DNA of 64,000 bases from Thraustochytrium sp. TN22 (GCA_013306675.1 JABLUY010000122.1:44419-108418); one strand, 5' to 3'; counted from the first letter of the stretch, positions 1 to 10,258 are shown. Made by a program: numbers and translations. Notes: generated by a model not told the origin, from the sequence alone.

Positions 1-3000
1 TCGGCGAAGGCTCGGAAGCTGTCTTGCTCGCTGGACTGCGCCTTGAGACGGTACTTGCCCACCTTCAGCATGTGCTTGAAGAGAACTTGCTCGCCCAACT
101 GATGCTCGTCCGCGCCGCTCCGTGTGAAGTGAAACGCTGAGGGGTTCTCTGCACCACCCGCTAGATGCAGGCTCGTAGGCGGTTTGTTTGAGTACTTGAC
201 CAGCCTCTGCGCCTTGTGCTTGGGCTCGTTCTCCTCGTCGTCCTCGCCGGCACGCTTTCGCCGCCGAACGCTGGCCAGGTGCGTCTGGTGCGTGGCGCGA
301 AGCTGATCCAGCAGAGCCTCGCCGTTGCGCCTCCGCGCATCGTCCTCAGTGGTCAACCCGCCGGCCCTCCGTTTGTGCAGAAAGGCCGCGAGGCTCGTCG
401 TCAGGGCGTACCATGTGAGCCCATGGTCTTCGGTGCTGGCAGCGCCAAACTCGCCTCGCTCGCCGCGCGCCGCTGTCGCGGCGGCGCTAATCGTCACGTA
501 GACAGCATCGAGACGCCCGAGGCTCCCCGCGCTCGCGCCCGCGCTTGCGCTCGCGCTCGTGCCCGCGTCCGCGCCCGCGCCCGAGGCTGAGTTGGGTCTC
601 TGCCTGTCTGGGACAGAACGATCAGGAAGAGTGGGCCGACCGTTGGCGACCGTTGGGACTGGACTCCGGGCGGTCGCCGGGTGGGTCAAAGCGCCGCCGC
701 TGCCACTCGTGGCGTTGCTAGTTGGCTTGGGCGGGATGTTGAGCGGGCCGCTGGGAAGTCTTACGCTGTACTTGCGCTGCTGCACGGGGCCGGTGGAGGG
801 CAAATGTGCCACGTAGAGTTTCAGGACCGAGCGGCGTCCGTCTGTCCTCTGGCTTGGATCCGCAGCTAGCCTCTGGACCGCGTAGGACGCACCGTCTCCG
901 TTGACACGAAGGACCTCCAGGGTCAATTTGTAGCCAGTGAGCCCAGCCAGGCAGGACAGGATCTCCTGCACGGTAAGCGAGGCGCTCTGGCGAAGGAGAC
1001 GCACGTCGGTCCAGAGCACAACAGCGAGCCGTGCGCCAAGTGGCCCGAGAAGCACGCGAGGTGGAGCAGCGGCAGGAAGAAGGTCCTCTTGTGGAAGCGC
1101 AGAGACGTGCGCTAACAGGTGTGCAACGTTCTTCTGGCGCTGATCACGAGGAAAGGCGAGCTCGAGCGCAGCCAGAATGACCCACGCTTGCTCTATGCCA
1201 GCGCGCAGGGCCGAATCCGAGGCGATGCCGCCCTCAATGCGCGGCAGCTGAAAGCTCGTACTGGAAGAAATGTCCGGCTCGTTCGCGGCGCTTTCTGCAG
1301 AGACGAGCGGCAGCAATGACACCCCAAGGCTCAGGTCCGCGGAGAGCGCAGCCGGGATCCTGATGTTGTACGGCATGGGCATGCCCAGCTTGCTCGCGAG
1401 GCTGTTGGCGCGCAACTGATGGTGCGCACTGCTGTGCCTAGCAACGCCACTTGTTGTGTTCTGGCCGTTGATGTCTGCAGCCCGGCTGCGATTGTGCGTG
1501 AACGCACAGTACAGGAGGATGATGTCGGCTCGCAGCAGGCCAACTACCCTACTGCCGATGACTGCATTGAGAAATCGATGAAAGTTCTCATTTGCGTTGG
1601 TGCCGCGCGCGGTGAGGATGGTCCCGTCCGCCTTCATCGTATGGAGGTCGACGCCGTCCTTGTCGCTGAGGCAGCCCTTGTTCACGTGCTTCATCATGTT
1701 CTCGATAAAGTCCCAGACGGTCTTGCGGTCGATGCTCGTCTTAAAAATGCGCACGGCCCGGCCACCCTCAATGCTCGCATGCATCACTCTCATGATTTGA
1801 TCCAAGAGGCCAGCGTTTGCCCGATCCTCTCGATCTGTCGCGCCGACGCCCTGATCCTCATTGCGGTCAATTCGGCAGGCCTGTGCGAGCTTAGCGGTGT
1901 TGTTCTGGAGGTCAGCATGGGAGTCGGCTTCCATGAAAGCGTGGAGGACGAGAAAGAGTCGCTGCCGCAACGTCTCGACGTCCTGAATCTTGCGAGGCAT
2001 GGTCGCGCGCTCCTTGCGTCCAATCGCGACGGGCCTGTCATGACCCGCGCGAGCTGCGACGAGGTGATCTTCGTCAGGCTGAAGCAGCGCGTTCGAGAGA
2101 GCCTCTTTGAAAAGGCGCACAAGAGCATGCGAGGAGTTCTGCGCGAGAATGGCGTCCCACCGGTGCAGCCAGTGCCAGGCGTCGAGCTTCACGTCCACGT
2201 CGGGCCAGATCCTCTGGATAGCGCGGCGCACGTGACAGCAGTTATCAGAGTAGACGACATCCGGCTTGTAGTCGATACCGTCGATAGCCTTCCGGACCTC
2301 GTTGAACGCACGCAGCGACCGCCAGATCTCGTTGCTGCTGTGTTCACCGTCGCGGAGACCTTGGTACCAGATAACCTGGTTGAGCTCGTTGCAGACAGTC
2401 ATGACAGCCTGAAACGGCTGATAGTAGTCCGCCACCTTCTTTTCGTTCACCTCACGCATCTGCACCTTTCGGGCAAAGTTGAAGGTGCAGTCGATGCGGA
2501 GGATCCGAGCTGGCGCGGACACGACCTCGCGAAGCATAAAGCGCGCCTTGTCGCGGAAGAGAGACCATGCAATTCCACCCAGGTACTTGCGGCCAATGCA
2601 AAAGCCGTTGAAGCCGTTTGGGTCCTCAAAGTCGCCGAACGGGTCAATCTTGCCCAAGCCGAGGAGCCGCTCAGCCTCGGCCTTGGCTCGTTCCGCAGCA
2701 GCGGCCTCGGCCCTCGCCTTGAGGGCGTCTTGATCCGCTTGCACCTGCGCCCGTGCCGCAGAATTGCGACGTTCACGGTCTTCGTGTCTGGCGACGAGCG
2801 TTTTCGCGCGTTCAAGAGGAAGGGGGGACAATTTTGCGCGTCGGCAGAGCGTGTCCCAGTGCTTGCTCACGTCCTTGTACACGCTGTTCATGGCCCTGCG
2901 GATGTGGTTGGGCTTGGGACGCTCCGCGGCAGCGTCGCCGTTCCTGATGAGCCCCGCGTATGGCGCGCAGTCACTTGAAGACGTGAGCCTCGCGCAGAAC

Positions 3001-4007
3001 TCCGGCGTCCACAGCATGGCGTCGAGCGGCGCCAACGGCCGTCCATCCGGTGTGACGCACATTTGCAGCTTCTTCAGCTTCTCGACCCTTGAGGGGATCA
3101 CGTCCTTGAACTGAAGCCTGACCAGCTTGAGTGCGAGCTCCTCCTCGCGCTTCTCGTCCGCTGACGGCTCCTCAATGTGCGCAGCATCGTTGAGCGCGTG
3201 CAGAGCAGCGAAATGGTCGTCGATGGTGCCCTTCTTTGTCGTCCCACCAGGCCCGGCTCCGAGTTCCCTGTCAGTGCAGTCCACCTTGTGCTCCTGCCCC
3301 CACTGCAGAAGATAGAGCTCGTGCAACTGCTCGTAGTAGGCGACATGCGCGCCGAGAGCTAGCTCGACGGGCCGCTGGCCACATTCCACCCAAAGCGAGG
3401 TGAGCATGCGCGCAAGCGGACGCTCGATCGCGAGCCGGTTGGTGACGATGATGTTGAAGCGATGCCGAGTGACCTCCGGACACCCGGCAAGAAAGGCATC
3501 TGTGGTATTGCGAAACGCCCTCTGGCACCTGCTGCACGTGTACTGCCGAGCGACGAGCAGCCAGGTGGACTCATAGGAGACCACCTCGCGCGACTCGCGA
3601 GCGGAAACCCAGGTGCCACGAGGATCTCTCATGACATGTTCGCACCAGGGGCACACGATGCCCTTGTCCATCATCTCAAAGAACATTGCAGAGGGCCACC
3701 AGCAGCCAACTGCGCGGCGCTGTATGAGCTGCGGGCTCGTCGCCTTGTCCATGGGCGGGTACACGACCCACGACTTGAAATTGGACGTACTGAAGCGCTT
3801 GCGAAAATTCTCAGGAGACTTTGCGCGCATCGACTCGAGCTCGCCTGTCGTCTGGTCGATGAAGGCCTCTTCCGCAGCTGTAATTTGCTTGCTCCGTGGC
3901 TTCGCTGTCGTCGACGCTGACGGTGCCTCGGGCGGCGCTGCCGCATCTTGCTCCTCTTCGAGCACGTGCGTTGTGGCTGGCAGCTCGTTCGCCGGGCCCT
4001 CCCTCAT
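1..4007 (-). CDS. DUF6729/DDE transposase-like protein, partial (C-terminus beyond left edge)
   Basis: Hand translation of the minus strand from an ATG at 4007 gives one open frame with no stop down to base 1, so at least 1,335 codons; an in-frame TGA lies just upstream of the ATG. Residues about 90-240 hold a Cys4 pattern, CPWC (119-122) and CSRC (158-161), in a context like DUF6729 regions of transposon proteins. An Ala/Glu/Arg-rich coiled coil (about 397-448) follows. The core then resembles an RNase-H-fold transposase: D505 in RIDCTF, D587 in YSDNCCH, an aromatic-rich DAWHWLHRW, and E807 in GTNANENFHRFLN, a possible DDE triad. An Ala/Ser/Gly repeat lies near residues 1140-1160. The likely role is DNA transposition, or a domesticated derivative. 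The intact frame suggests a young or conserved copy. Family assignment is from motif resemblance only, and no terminal inverted repeats were found. Confidence 0.75.
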   Translation of the reverse strand, partial: MREGPANELPATTHVLEEEQDAAAPPEAPSASTTAKPRSKQITAAEEAFIDQTTGELESMRAKSPENFRKRFSTSNFKSWVVYPPMDKATSPQLIQRRAVGCWWPSAMFFEMMDKGIVCPWCEHVMRDPRGTWVSARESREVVSYESTWLLVARQYTCSRCQRAFRNTTDAFLAGCPEVTRHRFNIIVTNRLAIERPLARMLTSLWVECGQRPVELALGAHVAYYEQLHELYLLQWGQEHKVDCTDRELGAGPGGTTKKGTIDDHFAALHALNDAAHIEEPSADEKREEELALKLVRLQFKDVIPSRVEKLKKLQMCVTPDGRPLAPLDAMLWTPEFCARLTSSSDCAPYAGLIRNGDAAAERPKPNHIRRAMNSVYKDVSKHWDTLCRRAKLSPLPLERAKTLVARHEDRERRNSAARAQVQADQDALKARAEAAAAERAKAEAERLLGLGKIDPFGDFEDPNGFNGFCIGRKYLGGIAWSLFRDKARFMLREVVSAPARILRIDCTFNFARKVQMREVNEKKVADYYQPFQAVMTVCNELNQVIWYQGLRDGEHSSNEIWRSLRAFNEVRKAIDGIDYKPDVVYSDNCCHVRRAIQRIWPDVDVKLDAWHWLHRWDAILAQNSSHALVRLFKEALSNALLQPDEDHLVAARAGHDRPVAIGRKERATMPRKIQDVETLRQRLFLVLHAFMEADSHADLQNNTAKLAQACRIDRNEDQGVGATDREDRANAGLLDQIMRVMHASIEGGRAVRIFKTSIDRKTVWDFIENMMKHVNKGCLSDKDGVDLHTMKADGTILTARGTNANENFHRFLNAVIGSRVVGLLRADIILLYCAFTHNRSRAADINGQNTTSGVARHSSAHHQLRANSLASKLGMPMPYNIRIPAALSADLSLGVSLLPLVSAESAANEPDISSSTSFQLPRIEGGIASDSALRAGIEQAWVILAALELAFPRDQRQKNVAHLLAHVSALPQEDLLPAAAPPRVLLGPLGARLAVVLWTDVRLLRQSASLTVQEILSCLAGLTGYKLTLEVLRVNGDGASYAVQRLAADPSQRTDGRRSVLKLYVAHLPSTGPVQQRKYSVRLPSGPLNIPPKPTSNATSGSGGALTHPATARSPVPTVANGRPTLPDRSVPDRQRPNSASGAGADAGTSASASAGASAGSLGRLDAVYVTISAAATAARGERGEFGAASTEDHGLTWYALTTSLAAFLHKRRAGGLTTEDDARRRNGEALLDQLRATHQTHLASVRRRKRAGEDDEENEPKHKAQRLVKYSNKPPTSLHLAGGAENPSAFHFTRSGADEHQLGEQVLFKHMLKVGKYRLKAQSSEQDSFRAFA

Positions 4008-5676
4008 CGTGAGCGCACAGCGATGGGCATCTGCTCACGCGCCAAGCCAGACGACCTGCGCTCGGCGCGCGCAGCTCGTGCGGCTGGCCGCGATTTGGTC
4101 GCTCGAAGCCAACGGAGCAGCCGGGGAGCTGCTTTCACCTGCGCGTCCCATGGGCAGAGTCCCACAACACGTGGTCTGGTGAACACATAACCACCCCCGA
4201 ATCACACCTTGAAATGGATTTCCGAAGCGTCAAGAAAAGCAGACACGGTGCTGAGCCTCGGCCGGGCCGGCAACCGCCGCCGTGCCACGGCGAGCCAAGA
4301 CCCCACTGCGAGTCTATCCCCATGGTAAACAGAAACTCCACCCAGTGTTCTTCCACTGCAAGTCATTCAAATTTTTTCACCACAGCGCACCTGCACCAGA
4401 GCAACCGAAGCGCCCTCAGCCCCCTCATTCCACTATCTCTGATCACGACAGTTGATGGAGGGGAAGCCTGAAGTGCAGCGAGGTCGGCCTCAGGGAGGCA
4501 CCAGCCCCGCAGCACCCGACGAGCTGCCCCGCCGACGAGGGCCTCCAGGCATGCGTCCCAGCCTACGAAGCTAATCGATCCACAGCAAAAATTTTCCATC
4601 CGCAGTGCCTCTACGGTCCTCTGGGCGTCAAGACTGCAACAGCCAAACTCAGCCGTGGCTGTGATCGCTTCTCCAAGTCTTTCTTTCCCGGCTCACCGCC
4701 TCAAGCGCATATATGCAGCAACCTGGCGAGAACGCGCTGCGGACTGCTTGAATCCATGTAAACCACGCCTTACTTTTCCACGTTCTCAAAAGTACACACA
4801 TTTAATGGGGGGAAAAAACTGGCCCATTTTGCAGAGTGCGCGCTCCGCGCGCCGGCTTGCGAGACCTGCACAGCGGTCGAGCTCGAGAACGAGGACGACC
4901 ACGAGTGTGTGTCAAGTGGAGCTAGTGCACGAGGACACGTCGTACCGTGCGTCAGGCAATACTTAACTTAGATCGCGCTTGGTGACGGGCCGGAGCGGTC
5001 TTGTTGCCGCGGCGATCGAGCGAAAACAAAAGATCCTGGGTCGGCGTCGCCAGGCGAAACCAGGCCGTGGAGGCCATGTTCAAGTTAAGCATCTGCAAGC
5101 TCCTGACCTTCCAGCATCCGGAACCAAGCTCCTTTTCCCCAGCCATGTGGTTGGAACCATGGATATTGTCTTCATCTCCAACATCATCATGTTCTCCGCC
5201 TGCCAGGCCCCTCACACGCGCTCTCTCGGAACCCCTCAGGCGCTCGCCTGTGCTCCGCTCAGCCACCAGCGTCATTGAGTCCATCAAGATCGTCGTCATC
5301 TCCAGCGTCGCTCGCTCGCGGCTCGCTCGAACCCAAGCTAACATAAACTCAGCTTAGATCTCCTCTTCCGCCATTGCGCAATTCCTCGCCCCTTCTCTCC
5401 AGCAACGACGGAGCGGGAGCCCGCTCAAGCTCTCGCCGACGCCGCCGCGCGCCGCGCCGACGCCGACCAGGTAGGTGCAGGTTCTGTATTGTACCCGGCG
5501 GAAGCGTCCGAAACAGACTGGGCCTCGCCGACTCGAGGAAAGCCATTCCGGCATTCCCGCGGCGCCCGAGCGCGCGCGGCAGGCGGCGGCGGCGGCGGCA
5601 GCGGCGGCGCGCGGCGGCGCAGCGCAGCGGCCCCGCCGAGCGGCCGCGAAAAGGCGGCGGCGCGGCGCGGCGCGGC
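4008..5676. other. Intergenic region between divergent genes
   Basis: This 1.67-kb interval separates the transposase-like gene (minus) from the peroxisomal protease (plus). It is less GC-rich than the flanking genes, with several A/T runs around 4368-4380, 4586-4600 and 4795-4820. Short open frames of about 100-130 codons occur on both strands between 4950 and 5360, but none shows a recognisable domain or clear coding composition. The last 150 bases are GGC-rich. It may include the right end of the putative transposon. Confidence 0.4.
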
Positions 5677-7629
5677 ATGATGGGGGCCGAGTCGGACCGG
5701 GGACCGGGCGAAGCAGGCGCAGGCGCAGGCGCAGACGCGCGCGCGGCGAGGCGCGACGCGGCGTGGACGCTGGCGTGCTGCCTCGTGCGCGTGACCGGGC
5801 CCGACCCGAAGGGGCTCAAGGCGGACGGCAGACAGTTCTACTCGATGGAGGCCGGACGAACGACGCTGTCCGGGTCCGGGTTTCTCGCGCCGTGCCGGGG
5901 CCTGGAGGAGGGCTGGGCGCTGGTGACGAGCGCCATGCTGCTGGCGCCCTTTTTGCGGCTGCACGAGGCGACACAGGAGCCGCTGGAGGAGCTCATGCCA
6001 GGGTGCAATGTGGAGGCGATTCTGGAGTCCGGCGAGACGCTGCGGTGCGAGCTGGCCGCCGTGGCGAGGTCCAGGGACGTGCGCCAGGCCGCCGACCGCC
6101 TCGTGGGTGGGCAGTGCAAGCGCGTGCGCGGCATGGACGTGAGCTGCGTGGCGCTGCTGCGCGTGCCGGGCGTGCGCGCCCCGCCCGCGCCGCTGCTGCG
6201 CGTGCCGTCCGACCCTGACGCCGCCGCGAACCTGGGCCGCGGCGCCGGCGTCGTCGTGGTGGCCTCGCCTTTTGGCCTCGTTTCGCCGGCGGTCTTCCGC
6301 AACAGTCTCACCACGGGCGTCGTGAGCAACCTGGTGCACTGGCCGGCGGTGCCGCGCGGCGCCAGCGGGACCTTCGCCTCCGCATCGGCCGACCTGCCCG
6401 CCCTGCTCCTGACGGACGCGCGCTGCCTGCCCGGCGCGGAGGGCGGGGCCGTCCTGGACGAGTCCGGCGTGGCCATTGGCATGGTGGCGCCCATCTTTCA
6501 GCGCTCCGACCAGACTCCGTTCGAGCTCGGCACCGTGCTGCCATGGCACGCCTTCGCGCACGCCTTGGGCCTTGCGCACCCGGATCGCGAGGCCGACCAC
6601 GAGGCCTCGCGCATCGTGGCCTGCGAGACGGCGGCCGCCGCGCTGCTGCCGGGCGCCGCGGCCGTGCCTCTGCCACCGCTGCCGTGCTCCAGGGCGCCGG
6701 CCGTCGCCGCGGGGCCGGCGCTGCGCTTGACCAGTGTGCACGAGGCCGTGCGCCGCAGCGCTGGCTCGGTGGTGCTCATCTCCATCAACTCGTCTTGGTG
6801 CTCGGGCGTGGTCGTCTCGGACGACGGCCACATCGTCACGTGCGCGCACGTTTTTCGGCCCTTCACCTCGGTGAATCCGCTCACGAACCGTCTCTCGCTT
6901 CGTCAACCGCGCACGCGCATCGCCGTCACCTTTCGCGACGACCGCGGCCGCGCCGAGTGCACGGCACAGCTGCTCTTTTGCTCGCGCGGTCCCACGGACG
7001 TGGCCCTCCTGCGCATCATCGGCCGCCTTCGCGGCCTCCCGCTGCGGCCCGTGGAGCTTCCGCCCATGGCCGGGCCGCGGCCGCAGCCCGGCGACCCCTG
7101 CGTCGCGCTCGGCCACGCCATCTTCGAGCCCTCGGCGCAGCTGCAGGCCACGGCCTCGGCAGGTGTCCTAGCGCGCGTTGTCCCGGACCCGACCTGCACT
7201 GAAGACGCCGCCATCCTCCAGACCTCCGCCTGCGTCTACCGTGGCCACAGCGGCGGCCTGCTCGCCGACCGCCACGGCCGCTTCATCGGCGTGCTCACTA
7301 GCAACGCGCGCCACTCCAACGGCAGCATCATCCCCGAGATCAACTTTTCCATCCCCATTGACGTGCTGCGCCCGCTCATTGCCAGCATCGGCCAGCCCCA
7401 GGCCCTGCAGGACGAGATCTTCGACTGCTACGACCGCCCCAACGACGAGTTGCTCTCGCTCTGGCGCCTCGAGGCCGCGCCCAAGTCTGACGCCCCGCTT
7501 GCGCTCGCGCCGCACTCTCCGCGCTTCTCTGAGTTCCTCGAGCAGCTCAAGAAGCAGCAGGATCAGCAGGATCCTCAGGATTCCCAGGACGGCGAGGTCG
7601 ACCATGGACCCATCAAGTCCAAGCTATGA
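5677..7629 (+). CDS. DEG15: Peroxisomal processing protease (DEG15/TYSND1 type)
   Basis: A 650-residue trypsin-fold protease. The C-terminal catalytic domain has H391 in TCAHV, D441 in TDVALL and S525 in GHSGG, followed by NFSIPI, a block typical of TYSND1/DEG15 proteins. The last three residues are SKL, a canonical PTS1 peroxisomal import signal. In this family the enzyme removes N-terminal PTS2 presequences from matrix proteins and can process PTS1 enzymes. The N-terminal half looks like a second, degenerate protease domain, with PGAEGGAV (E255) where an active enzyme would have GxSGG. The frame is open upstream to 5374, but that stretch is Arg-rich GC-repeat translation, so the ATG at 5677 (or 5680) is preferred. 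The end of the protein is Gln/Asp-rich before the SKL. Assignment is firm from motifs and targeting signal together. Confidence 0.9.
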   Translation: MMGAESDRGPGEAGAGAGADARAARRDAAWTLACCLVRVTGPDPKGLKADGRQFYSMEAGRTTLSGSGFLAPCRGLEEGWALVTSAMLLAPFLRLHEATQEPLEELMPGCNVEAILESGETLRCELAAVARSRDVRQAADRLVGGQCKRVRGMDVSCVALLRVPGVRAPPAPLLRVPSDPDAAANLGRGAGVVVVASPFGLVSPAVFRNSLTTGVVSNLVHWPAVPRGASGTFASASADLPALLLTDARCLPGAEGGAVLDESGVAIGMVAPIFQRSDQTPFELGTVLPWHAFAHALGLAHPDREADHEASRIVACETAAAALLPGAAAVPLPPLPCSRAPAVAAGPALRLTSVHEAVRRSAGSVVLISINSSWCSGVVVSDDGHIVTCAHVFRPFTSVNPLTNRLSLRQPRTRIAVTFRDDRGRAECTAQLLFCSRGPTDVALLRIIGRLRGLPLRPVELPPMAGPRPQPGDPCVALGHAIFEPSAQLQATASAGVLARVVPDPTCTEDAAILQTSACVYRGHSGGLLADRHGRFIGVLTSNARHSNGSIIPEINFSIPIDVLRPLIASIGQPQALQDEIFDCYDRPNDELLSLWRLEAAPKSDAPLALAPHSPRFSEFLEQLKKQQDQQDPQDSQDGEVDHGPIKSKL

Positions 7630-8330
7630 GTCGTCCAGCGATTCGTTCGATGCCGGGACCTGCGACCGAGCCCTGATTTATGCGCGCTGCATCGTTCGCG
7701 AGAGCAAGCCGCGCCGCTGCAGCCGCCGCAGCCGCTGGAGTAGCCGCAGGCGCATCAGGCGCCGCAGCTGCATCAGGCGCCGCAGCCGCCGCAGCCGCAG
7801 CAATCTATTTATCTACTTTCACAAATCACTGACTCGACCTGACTTCATTTCTACATGCGTGCCGACCGACCTACTGCCGCAGTATTGCGCATTCCACCCT
7901 CCGGCTGCGTTGCAGCGATCCTCCCAAAGAAACTGGGGCAAACCCCTCTTCAACGCGTCCATGTCTTTGCAATGAAGACACCCCCCCCCCGGAAGACCCG
8001 CAAGAAGCCCTCCATTCTCGCGTCTAACATGCAAATGCCAAGGACGGTGCCTGCAAACGCTACAGCTCCTCGAGCTCCGCCCCGACCCGGTCCTTTGTTG
8101 CAGCGCACGCTGTGCAGTTTTCGCAGCTTTGTGGAGACAGTGCGCAATTGTGCGCAACGCATTTTGGAGTTCTTGCGTTCCCGTACCGGTACACACGCCG
8201 AGCGCGTCCCACGAGCATGTCGTGGTCATGGGACTCGACTCCGCATTCAACGGCCGCGCCAGAGCGAGGCGATTGGTCGCACGCAAGGCAGAGCCCGATC
8301 GCCGGCGGCGCGGCCGAGGCCAGCGCGACG
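7630..8330. other. Intergenic region with GCAGCCGC-type repeat
   Basis: Between two plus-strand genes. Bases 7715-7803 are an imperfect trinucleotide/dodecanucleotide repeat built from cgccgcag and catcaggcgccgcag, and 7979-7990 is a short poly-C run. No gene is supported. Confidence 0.4.
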
Positions 8331-9161
8331 ATGCGGGCCCCCACAGCTTCGCCGACGCTAGTTCTGGCGCTGGCGCTGGCGCTGGTGCAGACGGCGCGGC
8401 GCGCGGCGGCGTGCGAGATCCAGGGCTACGACTCGGGCGAGTGCAGAGACCCGGAGGACTTCGGCTCGGAGATGAGCTTCTGCAAGGACCTGGTGACGTA
8501 CAGGGCGTGCATGCCGAGGTACCAGGGCACGACGGTGAGCAGGTGGAGCGGGCACTCGGTGCGCAGCAAGGACGCCTGGGTGGAGTCGACTTTCCAGGCG
8601 GAGTGGGACCTGCGCAAGACCGCGGAGACGAACCTGACGCTGCAGGAGCTGGGCGTGGACGAGTGGGGCGACGAGGGCGAGGTGGTGATGCGCTTCTACG
8701 CGGATGGCGAGGACGACCCCTGGAACTTCATCAACGACTGCACGCAGGCGTACAAGAACTTCTTCTGCTGGGTCAACTTTCCGCGCTGCGACGAGGAGGA
8801 CAAGAGCCTCATCATGTGCAAGTCGGTTTGCGAGAACTACTTTAAGGCCTGTGGCTACGAGGAGGACATGTGGCGCTGCAGCAGCTCCGCACTCATCAAC
8901 GGCATCGGCCTTGAGGAGCCGCTGCTATACAAGGAAGGCATTGAGCTCGACGTGGACGGCTACGACGAGAACGGCACCCAGTACTTTCTGCGCTCCTTCT
9001 TTCCCGGCCAGCCCTTTCGCGACAACCAGTTCGAGGAAGACGACGAGACGCCCATCGTTGTCTGCACGCCAAGTCTGAAAAACGACGCATCTGAGCTCCG
9101 TCTGCCCCTGGTCGGCCGACTCGTGCTGGCTCTGGCACTCACGCGTCTCGCAGTCGCTTGA
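8331..9161 (+). CDS. Secreted/GPI-type protein with Frizzled-like cysteine-rich domain
   Basis: A 276-residue protein with a hydrophobic N-terminal signal peptide (about 1-27, cut before CEIQGY) and a hydrophobic C-terminal tail (about 256-276) that fits a GPI-attachment signal. The middle is Cys-rich: the block with FFCWVNFPRC, then CKSVCENYF and CGY, matches the Cys spacing of Frizzled-type cysteine-rich domains, which bind Wnt-like or lipid ligands in animals. Two N-glycosylation sequons (NLT, NGT) support an extracellular location. The frame is open upstream to 8112, but the ATG at 8331 is the one that puts the signal peptide at the N-terminus. There is no seven-pass Frizzled membrane domain, so this is not a Frizzled receptor. 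The ligand and role are unknown. Confidence 0.75.
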   Translation: MRAPTASPTLVLALALALVQTARRAAACEIQGYDSGECRDPEDFGSEMSFCKDLVTYRACMPRYQGTTVSRWSGHSVRSKDAWVESTFQAEWDLRKTAETNLTLQELGVDEWGDEGEVVMRFYADGEDDPWNFINDCTQAYKNFFCWVNFPRCDEEDKSLIMCKSVCENYFKACGYEEDMWRCSSSALINGIGLEEPLLYKEGIELDVDGYDENGTQYFLRSFFPGQPFRDNQFEEDDETPIVVCTPSLKNDASELRLPLVGRLVLALALTRLAVA

Positions 9162-9704
9162 CTTGAAGTGCGGCGGCTGCGCCCAAGGCGGTGTAGGAGA
9201 CGCACGAAGTCTTGATGGCACCCCTTCCTCTCAGCATTGGCCGCTCGGACGAACGGGGTGCTTTGCATGTGTTCTTACATGTACATGCACTGCTGGCAGA
9301 CAAAGAAAGCCAACAAAGACCAAAGCACGATCTGCACTAGCTCCGCCTCGTACACGACCGGCTTGGGCGACTCCTCGTCCATCGTGCCCGCCACGCCGCG
9401 CCGCGCCGAGCCGAGCCGGATCTCTAACAGTGCGTTCATGAGCTGCTTCGTTTGTTGCTGCGCTCGCATGCGTGCTTACATGTTTACATGCACTGCCGGC
9501 CAACAAAGACTAGAGCACGATGTCTAACAGTAACGTCATGAGCTGCTTTGTTGGTTGCTACGAAGTTGGAGACAAGCAAAGAGTGAGCGCGCCAGGCACG
9601 TTTCCACACGGGACGCTCCCGCTCCACGCTCCGCGATGCCTTGCCCTTGGCAGTCGCGGGCTGGCCTGCATGTGGCAAGCAGTACGCATCGGCCATGCGC
9701 AGGC
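9162..9704. repeat. Intergenic region with imperfect tandem repeat
   Basis: This convergent interval between the Frizzled-like gene and VTC1 contains two related units. The first (about 9262-9460) and second (about 9463-9565) share cttacatgt, tacatgcactgc, ccaacaaagac, agcacgat, tctaacagt and atgagctgctt in the same order. The first unit carries extra sequence in its middle. No gene is supported here. Confidence 0.55.
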
Positions 9705-10070
9705 TTACGGGCGAATGGCGACACCCTTGGTAATGTACGTGGCGTAGACACCGCCGAGCGCGAGCACGAGCACGATGGAGAGCGCGACAGGGCCGACGCC
9801 ATCCTCGTAGCCAGTGCCAGAGAGCTTGCGCAGGAGCGCGCCACGTCGCCGGAACTGGTACATGGCGTTCATGGTGAAGAGGATGGAAAGCCCGAGCATG
9901 AGCAGGCCGATGATGCGCACGGCGTCGAAGGAGGTCTCCGAGCTCGCCGAAGCCATGCCGGAGAACCCGAGCAGCGCGCTGCCGATGCTGCCGATCGTCA
10001 CGCCCATGTTGAGCCAGTGCAGGTACGTGCGCTCATTGGAGAAGAAGACCTTGGGGTCGATGGCCGGCAT
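9705..10070 (-). CDS. VTC1: Vacuolar transporter chaperone 1 (DUF202 family)
   Basis: A 121-residue protein made almost entirely of a DUF202 domain: PKVFFSNERTYLHWLNMG at the start, then three membrane helices (about 22-42, 50-70 and 95-117). In yeast and protists Vtc1 is the small membrane subunit of the vacuolar transporter chaperone complex, which makes polyphosphate and moves it into acidocalcisomes or vacuoles. The length is normal for the family, and the basic loop between helices 2 and 3 (RRRG) is also typical. There is no SPX or polymerase domain here, so the catalytic subunit must be elsewhere in the genome. The ATG at 10070 gives the standard N-terminus. Confidence 0.93.
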   Translation of the reverse strand: MPAIDPKVFFSNERTYLHWLNMGVTIGSIGSALLGFSGMASASSETSFDAVRIIGLLMLGLSILFTMNAMYQFRRRGALLRKLSGTGYEDGVGPVALSIVLVLALGGVYATYITKGVAIRP

Positions 10071-10227
10071 GGTCTGCTTTGGTCCTCGCTGCGCGAGCGC
10101 CTGGCCGCCTGCCTGCCTGCCTGCCTCCGCCTGCCGACGGCGCGCGCGCGCGGGAGCGCGGGAGGGGCGAGGGCGCGCGGCGCGCGGGCCGGCCGGACGC
10201 GAGCTCCTGCGGCGGCGGCGGCGGCGG

Positions 10228-10258
<31 letters not shown>

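Noticed and set aside
1419-2978. 519-codon plus-strand frame
   Set aside because: It is antisense to the long transposase-like frame. Its translation is Val/Leu/His-rich with no domain, while the minus-strand frame gives clear motifs.
4952-5344. 130-codon minus-strand frame in intergenic DNA
   Set aside because: No similarity is recognisable and overlapping frames of equal length exist on the other strand, so there is no reason to prefer it.
5425-7116. 563-codon minus-strand frame
   Set aside because: It is antisense to the peroxisomal protease, and its translation is His/Arg/Gly-rich with no recognisable domain.
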